Shown here: positions 13,763 to 21,950 of the stretch, in pieces
Layout: each line of letters opens with the position of its first letter
Numbering within the stretch: position 1 is the first letter of the stretch
Assembly: GCF_002873135.1 (NCBI RefSeq)
Contig: NZ_MCVI01000014.1
Span: forward strand, 1 to 31,874
Direction of reading: 5' to 3'
DNA length: 31,874 bases
DNA from: Shewanella sp. 10N.286.48.A6
GTDB lineage: Bacteria; Pseudomonadota; Gammaproteobacteria; Enterobacterales; Shewanellaceae
Translations under genes and position numbers: made by a program
The notes under the pieces: generated by a model
Told to the model about the DNA's origin: nothing
Database searches by the model: none
Seen by the model: the letters and a program-made list of their open reading frames with translations, nothing else

Positions 13763-16700
13763 TTAGTTAGCATCCAGACTTAAGGTCGCTAAGGCCGCAT
13801 TTTTGTCGGTATTGACTCTGCTTTCTAAAATAAACACTCGACTTGGGTCGATTTGAGCCTGCTCTACCAAAAAGGTTTTAACCGCGTTAGCACGTTGCTG
13901 AGCTAATTCGCCGAGTTCGTCTTCTGAGATATCTTGCTGATTAAGAGTAAAGTTATATAAAGCGATGTGCCAGCGGGTTTGAAGCTCGACACTGTCAATT
14001 TGTGGGTGCTCTTCACTAATGGCTTGTTTAATTAACTGCGGATCTAGTTGTAAATCTGATTGATATAAAGCTATTAATGCGTCAGTTAATGGCCCTTGCT
14101 GAGGGTATTGGCTAGCAGATAAATCCGCCGGTAATTCCTCTGCGGGTATTTGTGCTAATTGCGCCAGCTTTTGATGTAACTGCTGTACTTGCAAGGCTTG
14201 TTGGTCGTTAACTAAATCAACGCCACCTCTAACATTAAGCTTCAGTAGCGGTCTATCGTTAAGGGCCTTTGCCAGTGATGTTAATGTGCTTTGCTGCTTA
14301 TCAGTAATATCAAATTGACCATAATCAAATGCAATTTTATCCATCTCGTCATCATCACCGCCAACTAAACCTGCCAACAGTGAAAACGGCGCTGTGATGG
14401 CTTTGGTAATGACGTTAGTGATAGCGGTCATCACAATGCCGCCAATGCTGAAACTTGGCGAGTCTAAATCACCATCAACATCAACCCCGAGGTCTATCAC
14501 ACCATGTCGGTCTTGTAATAGGGCAATGGCTAAGGTGATAGGCAAAGAAGTGGCGAGGGAGCTATCCGTGGGTTTACCCAGTTGTAATTGATCAATAACC
14601 AAATGATTACTACCCACTAATTGATTATTTTCTAGCTGATAATTAAGCGCTAGCGACAATTGGCCCTTGTCGATGTAATAGCCCGCGTAAGTACCAGAAT
14701 AGGGGTTAACTGAAGTGAGCTCCACCTTATTAAAGGCTAAGTTTAAATCAAGGTATGGGTTAGCTAATAGCGGGTTTACATCGCCTTTTAACGTCACAGG
14801 GGCATATTTATCGATTTTACCGGCTAAATCAACTGAAGCTCTAGTGTCTGGATTGGAAGATAATTGGGTGATCTCACCATTAAGTTGCTCAATTCCTGAG
14901 GCAAAGTTTGGTGTTAATGAATTATCGGCAAAGAAGGCGGAGCTATCTTTAAAAGCAACTCTATTAATCGATAAGTTAAATGCTGCTTCAGTGGTATCTG
15001 AGGTGGCGACTTGGGCGTTGATTTGCGCTTTTGCCTCATTGTTTGAAGATAATGCGGCCTCTGCAGGTGCTGCTTCGGTGACGATCGTACTATCAGCGGG
15101 CTGAACTTGGCTAACGACTAAATCGGCAATGTTAGTGCTTCTATCTTCAGCAATGATCAAACGGCTAAATAGGGTATCAAACAAGATTTCATCAATGGAC
15201 AGGGATTTAGCGTGTTGATCAAACTTAAGCTCACTAACAGTCATCGCTTGCCAGTTTAGCAGAGGCTGTTTAAGCAAATTATCTTTTATCTTTAAATCAA
15301 TGATTGAAGCTTGGCCTTGATAGATTAATTTATCCTTAGTATCGGCACTGATATGACCTTTGGTACTGAAAAAACCGGATTCAAGGGTGATGTTCATAAA
15401 TGGCGATATATAGGGCTGTAACTTAGCTAAGCTGGCATTTTGATAATCAAGTTCGGCTTCTAAATTGATATTTTTAGCATCAAATTGGCCGCTAGAATCA
15501 ATGCGGCTTTGATTATTGATATCAACGCCCATCTGGTAGCTTAGGGGTAATGATAGATCAGATTTAAATTGCTCTGTTGACAGTGATAAGCCACTAAACA
15601 GCCAATAATTTTCAAGCTCAGTGGCAACACTTTCAGTGACTTCAATTTTATAGTCACTTAGGTTCAGTTTATTTAACGTGACTAGCCATTGTGGTTCACT
15701 TTCAGTATTTGAGTTTGGCTCAATGACGTCAGTGTTAGCGTTTTTAGGTGCATTAATCGTTGAATTAGCTGCAGGCTCTGAGGTGCCTAAAATGTGCTCA
15801 AGCTGTTCAAGTTTTGGTGAGAATAAATTCACGAAATTGATATTCTCTGGCGCTGCAGTAAGCCAGAAGTCAGCATTGTTTGTTTGCAGCTCATTGATAT
15901 CAATGCTGCGCTTGGCCGTTGATACGGTTATCCCATTAAGAGCAAGTAAACCAATACTGGCGACGTTTCTGTTAGCATCTTTGGCGGTTAAATTTTTTAG
16001 GGCAAAATCAGTGTTTGTTAGTGAAACTTCTATTGGGGTGTCAGGGCTTTTTTGCGTGATTAAAAAGGTGCTATTGAGCTTGATATCAGCTGATGTCAGG
16101 CTAGCCTCAAATAAGCTATCGACCAAACGCCAATAAGGCGTTACTGACAGTGAATTGACATCCAATTGGCCACTAACTATCAGTGGGCTAAGTTGCACTT
16201 GGCCATTGAGGGTAATTTTACCGGTTTGATTATCATCAAGCTTCAATGAAAATTGATTGGCGTTAGTGCTGCTATCTAATAGCGCCGTGGTGCTAAATTG
16301 CTTTAGTAATATTGATATCTCGTTATAGCTTAAAGCTGAATCGGTAATGGCATCGGTAATCTTAATATTTGCATTGGCAAAAGTGAAATTGTTGATGTTG
16401 AAGGAGATAGGGTCACTGTCATTGGGCTCTGGTTTAACTTCTTCATCAATCGAATTGTTGGCTAAGGTGGTGACAATATCTGAAAAATTATATTGGTAAG
16501 CACTATTAGAACCGTTAGCGCTTGACGCAAATCTTGCTAAGGCGACATCAGTACCATCAATAGTCAGGTAGTCTAGTGATACATCTAAGTTAAAAAGAGA
16601 CTTCCACACCATAATATCGGTGGCAATATGGTTAATGTGCATGAAGGTGTTAGCTGTGTCATCTTCTGCGATATTGATGTTATCGACACTCAATTCAAAG

Positions 16701-16918
16701 CTGAAAGGGTTAATCTTGATGGCTTCAATGCTGACATCTCTACCGAGTAAAGCTGATAGGCTTTTAGGCAGTTGTTTTGTTGCGATAAAAGGGATTAATA
16801 ATCCTAATATCATGACAAAAATCAGATACAACATCGCAGTGTAAATGACGATTTTTTGGTAACGAGGGCGCTGTTTGAATGCTAATGTTAACGCTTTTAA
16901 AGATGACTTCATAAACAT
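13763..16918 (-). CDS. Large DUF748 (AsmA-like) membrane-anchored protein
   Basis: From the ATG at 16918 this is a 1,051-residue protein. A basic N-terminus and one membrane helix (about 22-46) are followed by LPKSLSALLGRDVSIEAIKINPFSFEL, which is typical of DUF748/AsmA-like proteins. A long beta-rich periplasmic region follows, with Gln/Asn/Ser-rich stretches. The C-terminus has FDYGQFDITDKQQSTLTSLAKALNDRP, LNVRG and QRANAVKTFLVE, recalling the OmpA-like end of the family. Related AsmA-clan proteins form hydrophobic grooves that move lipids between membranes; a similar role here is inference. ATG codons at 16960, 16918 and 16912 are all in frame. I prefer 16918 or 16912 because a TAGG element precedes them and none precedes 16960. 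Confidence 0.85.
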   Translation of the reverse strand: MFMKSSLKALTLAFKQRPRYQKIVIYTAMLYLIFVMILGLLIPFIATKQLPKSLSALLGRDVSIEAIKINPFSFELSVDNINIAEDDTANTFMHINHIATDIMVWKSLFNLDVSLDYLTIDGTDVALARFASSANGSNSAYQYNFSDIVTTLANNSIDEEVKPEPNDSDPISFNINNFTFANANIKITDAITDSALSYNEISILLKQFSTTALLDSSTNANQFSLKLDDNQTGKITLNGQVQLSPLIVSGQLDVNSLSVTPYWRLVDSLFEASLTSADIKLNSTFLITQKSPDTPIEVSLTNTDFALKNLTAKDANRNVASIGLLALNGITVSTAKRSIDINELQTNNADFWLTAAPENINFVNLFSPKLEQLEHILGTSEPAANSTINAPKNANTDVIEPNSNTESEPQWLVTLNKLNLSDYKIEVTESVATELENYWLFSGLSLSTEQFKSDLSLPLSYQMGVDINNQSRIDSSGQFDAKNINLEAELDYQNASLAKLQPYISPFMNITLESGFFSTKGHISADTKDKLIYQGQASIIDLKIKDNLLKQPLLNWQAMTVSELKFDQHAKSLSIDEILFDTLFSRLIIAEDRSTNIADLVVSQVQPADSTIVTEAAPAEAALSSNNEAKAQINAQVATSDTTEAAFNLSINRVAFKDSSAFFADNSLTPNFASGIEQLNGEITQLSSNPDTRASVDLAGKIDKYAPVTLKGDVNPLLANPYLDLNLAFNKVELTSVNPYSGTYAGYYIDKGQLSLALNYQLENNQLVGSNHLVIDQLQLGKPTDSSLATSLPITLAIALLQDRHGVIDLGVDVDGDLDSPSFSIGGIVMTAITNVITKAITAPFSLLAGLVGGDDDEMDKIAFDYGQFDITDKQQSTLTSLAKALNDRPLLKLNVRGGVDLVNDQQALQVQQLHQKLAQLAQIPAEELPADLSASQYPQQGPLTDALIALYQSDLQLDPQLIKQAISEEHPQIDSVELQTRWHIALYNFTLNQQDISEDELGELAQQRANAVKTFLVEQAQIDPSRVFILESRVNTDKNAALATLSLDAN

Positions 16919-17243
16919 CGAGCCTATTGCTGAATAATGGCTATAGTTGAATTTAGACATTTTAACCAAATTAAGGTTCAGTTACTCGTCGGTTTTAAAA
17001 CTTTTTTACAATTTATCTTCATTTGCTTTTTAAATAGACAATTGCGAGGTTACAAATTAAGCTTATGTATTAATGAATAATTTCTTCATTTAGATTTTTG
17101 GGCTGCTGTGGTATCAAATTACCTGTCTTGGTAAGCTATATAGATTAATCAATGCTTTATCTCGTGGTGTAATAGCCAAGGGTAATTTCTTACTCAGATG
17201 TAGCAACTGTATGGTTTGATTCTCTTAAAAAAAGGATGCAAGG
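16919..17243. other. Divergent intergenic region between DUF748 and GNAT genes
   Basis: About 325 bp from the chosen DUF748 start to the GNAT start (275 bp if the upstream ATG is used). It is AT-rich with poly-T stretches near 17000-17035. It must hold promoters for both genes, but no clear box or repeat was found. Confidence 0.4.
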
Positions 17244-17675
17244 ATGCAAATTAGACTCGCTTCTGAACTTGATCTCAATGTTCTAGTCACATTATTTGAT
17301 GATTATAGGCAAAGTTTAGGCTTTAATGCTGAACCGCAAAAATGTCGCCATTTTGTTACCTCCCGTTTAGCTGAAAATGATTCGATGATATTCGTGGCGT
17401 TAGAAGATGAACAAGCATTAGGCTTTGTTCAGTTATACCCATCCTATTCTTCTTTATTATTAAAATCGGTTTGGTATTTTGATGATGTGTTCGTTGCTGA
17501 AGAGTTTCGAGGCAAGGGGATCGCGACTGCTCTGCTCGATAAAGCTAAAACGTTAGCACTAGGCACAGAGGTCCTTTTTGTAAAACGAACTCAGGTCAAT
17601 AAAAATGAGCTAAGCTCAAGCTTGACGAATATGACTGAAGTTGAGGGAATGTACCTTTACCACAGTGAACCTTAG
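17244..17675 (+). CDS. GNAT family N-acetyltransferase
   Basis: This 143-residue protein has the GNAT order: an N-terminal RLASELDLNVLVTLFDDYR helix, FVALEDEQALGFVQLYP (beta4) and the acetyl-CoA loop EEFRGKGIATALL (86-98). The substrate is unknown. After VKRTQVN (about 112-118) the sequence differs from the usual family pattern before returning to EVEGMYLYH. In the intervening bases (17609-17635) another frame reads AKLKLDEYD, which resembles the missing family segment, so two compensating frameshifts may be present. The ribosome binding site is AAAGGA, in a GGATGCAA direct repeat just before the ATG. Confidence 0.85.
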   Translation: MQIRLASELDLNVLVTLFDDYRQSLGFNAEPQKCRHFVTSRLAENDSMIFVALEDEQALGFVQLYPSYSSLLLKSVWYFDDVFVAEEFRGKGIATALLDKAKTLALGTEVLFVKRTQVNKNELSSSLTNMTEVEGMYLYHSEP

Positions 17676-17710
17676 TTATAAATTTTATTATTGAGTCAGC
17701 CCCTAGTATA

Positions 17711-17747
17711 ACCTTTGGAAATTGATAAAATGCCAAAGGTTTTTTTT
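17711..17747 (+). terminator. Rho-independent terminator overlapping the upstream end of the next gene
   Basis: The stem ACCTTTGG (17711-17718) with CCAAAGGT (17733-17740) has a 14-base loop and seven T (17741-17747). It ends the GNAT transcript and argues against any start codon for the next gene inside it. Confidence 0.75.
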
Positions 17748-17765
17748 ATGTCCGAGGATTTTAGA

Positions 17766-18467
17766 TTGAACAAGAGTTTAATAGTCAATGTCATCGCCGC
17801 TGCATTAGTTGTTGCGGGGCATTTTTTAGCTTTACCAGTGGTTTTTACTATTGGTTTATTTGCCTTGTCAGGCGCAGTGACAAACTGGCTGGCAGTGCAT
17901 ATGTTATTTGAAAAAGTACCAGGCTTATATGGCTCAGGTGTGATCCCATCTCGCTTTGAAGAGTTTAAAGGTGGCATTAAGCATCTGATGATGGAGCAGT
18001 TTTTTACTCAAGAAAATATTGATAGATTACTGACGGAAAATAATGCTTCAGCAATAGACTTAACACCCGTTATTGAAAAGGTGGATTTAGAGCCATCATT
18101 TGATGCGTTAATCACTACAGTAGAGCAATCATCATTTGGTGGAATGCTAGCAATGTTTGGCGGTACAGAAGCTTTAATACCGTTAAAAGAGCCTTTTATC
18201 GAAAAAATGAAGCTATCGCTGACTGACCTTGCTCAAAGTGAAGCGTTTAATCAAATCCTTATAAACGAGTTAGAACAGCCCAACGTGATGGCGGACTTAC
18301 AAGCGAAAGTCGCAAATATTGTTGAGCAACGTTTAAATGAATTAACCCCAGAAATGGTTAAAGATATTATTCAAGAAATGATCCGTAAACATTTAGGCTG
18401 GCTGGTTGTTTGGGGCGGCGTATTTGGCGGTATCATTGGTGCTGTAGCGGCGTTAGTACAAGCGTAA
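17766..18467 (+). CDS. DUF445 family membrane protein
   Basis: A TTG start at 17766 gives 233 residues beginning MNKSLIVNVIAAALVV. It is favoured because GAGGA lies seven bases upstream (17754-17758), whereas the ATG at 17748 directly follows a terminator T tract with no ribosome binding site. Two N-terminal hydrophobic segments (GHFLALPVVFTIGLFALSGA, then NWLAVHMLF) fit DUF445, as does the pattern LFEKVPGLYGSGVIPSRFEEFK. A helical middle region and a C-terminal Gly-rich hydrophobic anchor (GWLVVWGGVFGGIIGAVAAL) complete it. DUF445 proteins are membrane proteins of unknown function. It is followed by a 15-bp palindrome and the VOC gene. Confidence 0.82.
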   Translation: MNKSLIVNVIAAALVVAGHFLALPVVFTIGLFALSGAVTNWLAVHMLFEKVPGLYGSGVIPSRFEEFKGGIKHLMMEQFFTQENIDRLLTENNASAIDLTPVIEKVDLEPSFDALITTVEQSSFGGMLAMFGGTEALIPLKEPFIEKMKLSLTDLAQSEAFNQILINELEQPNVMADLQAKVANIVEQRLNELTPEMVKDIIQEMIRKHLGWLVVWGGVFGGIIGAVAALVQA

Positions 18468-18482
18468 GTTTTCTTGCTTTGC

Positions 18483-18497
18483 TCGATTAATAATCGA
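18483..18497. promoter_or_regulatory. Palindrome TCGATTA-A-TAATCGA upstream of the VOC gene
   Basis: A perfect 7-bp inverted repeat with a single central base lies 58 bp before the VOC start codon. It could be an operator for the VOC-DUF1289 pair. The spacing suits promoter overlap, but no regulator is known. Confidence 0.35.
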
Positions 18498-18554
18498 CAA
18501 TAGTCCTAATCTCCACTACTTTTAAGCGAGTGAGTTTAAATTGAAGGAGTGCCA

Positions 18555-18905
18555 ATGTCCCAGCATCATAAGATTAACTATATCGAATTACCGGTTAAAG
18601 ACTTGATCAAGACAAAGGCATTCTTTACCGAAGCATTTGGTTGGCAATTTAAAGATTACGGCCCTGAATACAGCTGCTTTTTAGATGTAGGTATTGAAGG
18701 CGGCTTTTATGTTGCTGATGAAAACTTCAAGGTGAGCTGTGGTAGCCCACTTATAGTGTTATACAGCCAATGTTTAGAAACTAGCCAGCGGAACATTATT
18801 GCTGCTGGTGGCAGTATTGTTAAAGGGATATTTAACTTTCCTGGCGGAAAACGATTTCATTTTGACGATGTTAACGGCAATGAATATGCCGTTTGGTCAG
18901 AATAA
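18555..18905 (+). CDS. VOC family (glyoxalase-like) protein
   Basis: This 116-residue protein has one VOC module: KINYIELPVKDLIKTKAFFTEAFGW at the start, then YSCFLDVG, and FHFDDVNGNEYAVW at the end. Metal ligands of the family are usually a His near the first strand and a Glu near the last; the first position is occupied by Y9-E11 and the last by E111, so the metal set may be incomplete. The substrate is unknown. The start at 18555 has AAGGAG six bases upstream; a GTG at 18549 lies inside that box. The stop shares one base with the next ATG (TAATG), implying translational coupling to the DUF1289 gene. Confidence 0.85.
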   Translation: MSQHHKINYIELPVKDLIKTKAFFTEAFGWQFKDYGPEYSCFLDVGIEGGFYVADENFKVSCGSPLIVLYSQCLETSQRNIIAAGGSIVKGIFNFPGGKRFHFDDVNGNEYAVWSE

Positions 18906-19099
18906 TGATCGCCTCCAGTGGCCCGAATGGCCCACGTAATCCTTGTATGGCAAATTGCTGCTTAGATGAAGCTGATATTTGTCTTGGTTGCCACCGAAGC
19001 TATGATGAAATTCTTGCTTGGCATACTATGAATGATGCTGAAAAATTGGCTTTAGTTGATAGTTTAAAAATTAGAGCAGAGCAAAGAAAGCCCTATTAA
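18905..19099 (+). CDS. DUF1289 family Cys-rich small protein
   Basis: This 64-residue protein shows the DUF1289 pattern PCMANCCLDEADICLGCHRSYDEILAW with C14, C18, C19, C26 and C29 in a CxxxCC-x6-CxxC array that should bind zinc or an Fe-S cluster. Its length is typical. The ATG overlaps the stop of the VOC gene, and a longer start in frame (18893) would read through that gene. Function is unknown. The genes are coupled in expression. Confidence 0.85.
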   Translation: MIASSGPNGPRNPCMANCCLDEADICLGCHRSYDEILAWHTMNDAEKLALVDSLKIRAEQRKPY

Positions 19100-19124
19100 T
19101 CGAGCGATTAAATTTATGCTGATT

Positions 19125-19163
19125 AAAAAGCGCTGCTAAACGACATGTTTAGCAGCGCTTTTT
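19125..19163. terminator. Bidirectional terminator between convergent genes
   Basis: A 17-bp perfect stem, AAAAAGCGCTGCTAAAC (19125-19141) with its complement at 19147-19163, has a 5-base loop. A and T runs on its flanks serve both the DUF1289 gene (plus) and the GNAT gene (minus). Confidence 0.92.
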
Positions 19164-19202
19164 GGATAATGGGGCTTTTAAATCATCATGGGTTTAGAGT
19201 TA

Positions 19203-19694
19203 TTATTCGATCTCAGTTTTGAACAGTTTGAAGCCGCGAGCTTGATAATTGAGTAAGGCACTAGGATGATCTAAAGAGCAGGTATGAACCCAGACGCGTT
19301 GGGTGCCTGAAAGTGTCCATGCATTCTCAATGGCTTTGCTTAGTAAATAACCGCCCATTCCTTGGCCGATAAAACGATTGCCTAAACCAAAATACATGAT
19401 TTCAACGTTACCCTGTGCTTGTTGTTGCAGCTCAAAGTAGCCCGCTGGTGAGCCTTGAAAATAAGCCACATACAGATGCAAGTTGTCAGCCTCGCTGTAA
19501 GCTTGCCATTGCTCATCAGTCCAAGACAACTTGTCGGTCCATTGCCAAGCACTCCCCACAAACTGATATAAAAATTTATTAAATTCAAATTGTTGTTTTT
19601 CAGCTTTGATGACGGTGAGATCTTTAGCATCTAATTTGGGATTGAATTGTTCAAGGCAAAGCATTTCAAGATGAAAAATGGAAACGGCAGTCAT
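19203..19694 (-). CDS. GNAT family N-acetyltransferase
   Basis: This 163-residue protein has the GNAT layout: a Trp-rich first half (WQWTDKLSWTDEQWQAY), LYVAYFQGSPAGYFELQ (beta4), the acetyl-CoA loop FIGQGMGGYLL (about 109-119), and the C-terminal LDHPSALLNYQARGFKLFK that is common in this superfamily. The Trp-rich segment and the length resemble uncharacterised marine GNATs. No Shine-Dalgarno is obvious before the ATG, so the start is tentative. It lies alone between asnB and a shared terminator. Confidence 0.82.
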   Translation of the reverse strand: MTAVSIFHLEMLCLEQFNPKLDAKDLTVIKAEKQQFEFNKFLYQFVGSAWQWTDKLSWTDEQWQAYSEADNLHLYVAYFQGSPAGYFELQQQAQGNVEIMYFGLGNRFIGQGMGGYLLSKAIENAWTLSGTQRVWVHTCSLDHPSALLNYQARGFKLFKTEIE

Positions 19695-19847
19695 AGTGGC
19701 TTTTTATATGGTGGAAGTTGTAGCTGCAGTTTAACTGGAAACGAATAAAGTTTGAATTGAATCATTAATGAAAATTGGTGAACAGTAACTAAAACAGCCA
19801 CCTATAATTTAGATGGCTGTTAAATGACTTATGACACTAGATTATGC

Positions 19848-21512
19848 TTAATAAGCACTGTCATGCACATTTTTAACGGCACGGCCTGATGGGTCGTTAA
19901 TGCCTTGTAAGCTTGCATCCCAAAGTAAGGCTTCAGGGGTTGAGCAGGCTACCGTTTTGCCTCCTGGCACTGTTTCGGCTGCGGTTTCTAGGGGGAAGAA
20001 CTCTTCAAAGAAACAGCGGTAGTAATAAGCTTCTTTAGATTCTGGGGTGTTGTATGGGAATCTAAATTTAGCATTTGCGAGCTGCAAGTCATCAACTTGT
20101 TCTGCGGCAATATCTTTTAGGCCGTCAATCCATGAATAACCAACACCATCACTAAATTGCTCTTTTTGACGCCATACCACTTCATGGGGAAGAGCGTGTT
20201 CAAAGGCTTCACGTAAAATGTTCTTTTCAATGCGGCCATCTTTAGACATCTTGGCTTCGGGGTTAATGCGCATTGCCACATCCATAAACTCTTTATCTAA
20301 GAATGGTACACGGGCTTCTAGTCCCCAAGCTGCCATGGCTTTGTTAGCACGCAAGCAATCAAATAAATGTAATTTATCCAGCTTTCTGACTAATTCTTCA
20401 TGGAATGCCTGTGCATTTGGCGCTTTATGAAAATACAAGTAACCACCAAATAATTCATCAGCCCCTTCGCCTGACAGTACCATTTTAATACCCATAGCTT
20501 TAATTTTACGGGCCATTAAATACATAGGTGTAGCCGCACGAATGGTGGTGACATCATAAGTTTCTAAGTGGTAAATCACTTCTTTAATCGCATCTAAACC
20601 TTCCTGGAAGGTGAAATGAATTTCATGGTGAATAGTGCCAATTGAATCAGCAACTTTTTTGGCAGCGATTAAATCTGGTGCGCCTTCAAGTCCCACTGCA
20701 AATGAATGCAGTTGCGGCCACCAAGCATCGGTTTCACCGTCGTTTTCGATACGATGCTTAGCATAAGTTTGAGTAATCGCTGAAATTACCGATGAATCTA
20801 GGCCGCCAGATAACAATACCCCATAAGGGACATCAGACATTAATTGACGTTTTACAGCGGCTTCTAGCGCATCACGTAATTCTTCTTTGCTGGCTGGGTT
20901 ATCTTTTACTGCGTCATAATCACACCAGTCACGGTGATAATACTGGGTTAAATCGCCATCTTTTGAGAAATGGTAATGGCCTGGTTTAAATTCTTCAACG
21001 GTTTTACATACTGGCATTAGAGCTTTCATTTCTGATGCAATATAGTAGTTACCTAAGCTATCGCGGCCTGAATACAATGGAATAATCCCCATGTGATCAC
21101 GGCCAATTAAGAAGGCATCTTGAGTTTTATCGTAAAGCACAAACGCAAAAATACCGTTTAATTTATCTAAAAAATCGACACCGTATTCTTGGTATAAGGC
21201 CAAGATAACTTCACAATCAGAGTTGGTTTTGTAGCGGTATTTGTCGCCTAACTCAGCTTTCAGTTGTTTGTGGTTATAAATTTCACCGTTAACCGCCAGC
21301 ACAATGGTTTCGTCTTCACTGATTAATGGCTGAGCGCCATGATCGACATCGACAATGGCAAGTCTTTCATGGGCAAGAATGACTTTATCATCGGCATAGA
21401 CACCAGACCAGTCTGGTCCACGGTGACGCAATAGCTTAGACATTTCTAAAGCCACTTGACGCAATTCTTTAGCGTCTGATTGGATATCTAAAATCGAAAA
21501 AATTGAACACAT
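19848..21512 (-). CDS. asnB: Asparagine synthase B (glutamine-hydrolysing)
   Basis: This 554-residue protein matches E. coli AsnB end to end, including its length. The Ntn glutaminase domain (2-200) starts with nucleophile C2 after MCS, HRGPDWSG (30-37) and AVNGEIYNH. The synthetase domain has the ATP-pyrophosphatase P-loop SGGLDS (235-240), SFAVGL and LSGEGADE. The enzyme makes Asn from Asp, ATP and glutamine or ammonia, with a tunnel between domains. The start has a TGGAG box. It appears monocistronic; the terminator hairpin at 21853-21885 lies upstream and belongs to the preceding M28 gene. Confidence 0.97.
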   Translation of the reverse strand: MCSIFSILDIQSDAKELRQVALEMSKLLRHRGPDWSGVYADDKVILAHERLAIVDVDHGAQPLISEDETIVLAVNGEIYNHKQLKAELGDKYRYKTNSDCEVILALYQEYGVDFLDKLNGIFAFVLYDKTQDAFLIGRDHMGIIPLYSGRDSLGNYYIASEMKALMPVCKTVEEFKPGHYHFSKDGDLTQYYHRDWCDYDAVKDNPASKEELRDALEAAVKRQLMSDVPYGVLLSGGLDSSVISAITQTYAKHRIENDGETDAWWPQLHSFAVGLEGAPDLIAAKKVADSIGTIHHEIHFTFQEGLDAIKEVIYHLETYDVTTIRAATPMYLMARKIKAMGIKMVLSGEGADELFGGYLYFHKAPNAQAFHEELVRKLDKLHLFDCLRANKAMAAWGLEARVPFLDKEFMDVAMRINPEAKMSKDGRIEKNILREAFEHALPHEVVWRQKEQFSDGVGYSWIDGLKDIAAEQVDDLQLANAKFRFPYNTPESKEAYYYRCFFEEFFPLETAAETVPGGKTVACSTPEALLWDASLQGINDPSGRAVKNVHDSAY

Positions 21513-21950
21513 AATGTGGCTCCAGCAAATATCAGGTTAAATCTAATTTAAAAGGTCACTTAAAATTGATGATTACAAACTTAAGGATCTGTATCTGAAA
21601 TCTACTTTGACAGCATTTTTATCAGTGTACAAACTCTTTTGTTGAATTATTCTTGTTAAATTAGCCTTTTGGTGCGGCAAAATCTAACTTTGAAGCTATC
21701 AATTTTGAGGATCGTTTAAATATAGTGAGTTTTTGTTGAGGTATCTATATTTAACGGTGTGGATATAGACTCAGATTTTATGATTATGGAATCAAAATTA
21801 ATAAATAAAAAACCAATAAAAACATTGTTATTTTGGGTGTTATTTGTACAAAAATGCCGCTTTATGATTAACACAAAACGGCATTGCTGATTTTATCTTT
21901 TTATTGGCATGCTCAAATTAAGCGCCAAGTTCACGAAAATTTATTTGGCC
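21513..21950. other. Intergenic region upstream of asnB
   Basis: About 440 bp without a gene. It holds the terminator of the M28 peptidase gene (21853-21885) and, nearer to 21512, the asnB promoter. A long AT-rich stretch (about 21720-21850) may contain regulator sites. I could not identify one with confidence. Confidence 0.5.
21853..21885 (-). terminator. Terminator of the M28 peptidase gene
   Basis: The stem AATGCCG (21853-21859) with CGGCATT (21879-21885) is followed on the minus strand by a short T tract (ATTTTTG). It lies about 65 bp past the M28 stop codon. Confidence 0.75.

Noticed and set aside
14715..15104. Open frame antisense to the DUF748 gene
   Set aside because: It has no ribosome binding site or homologous motif and is fully explained by codon bias of the opposite strand. 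The same holds for the frames at 15678-16136 and 24800-25138.
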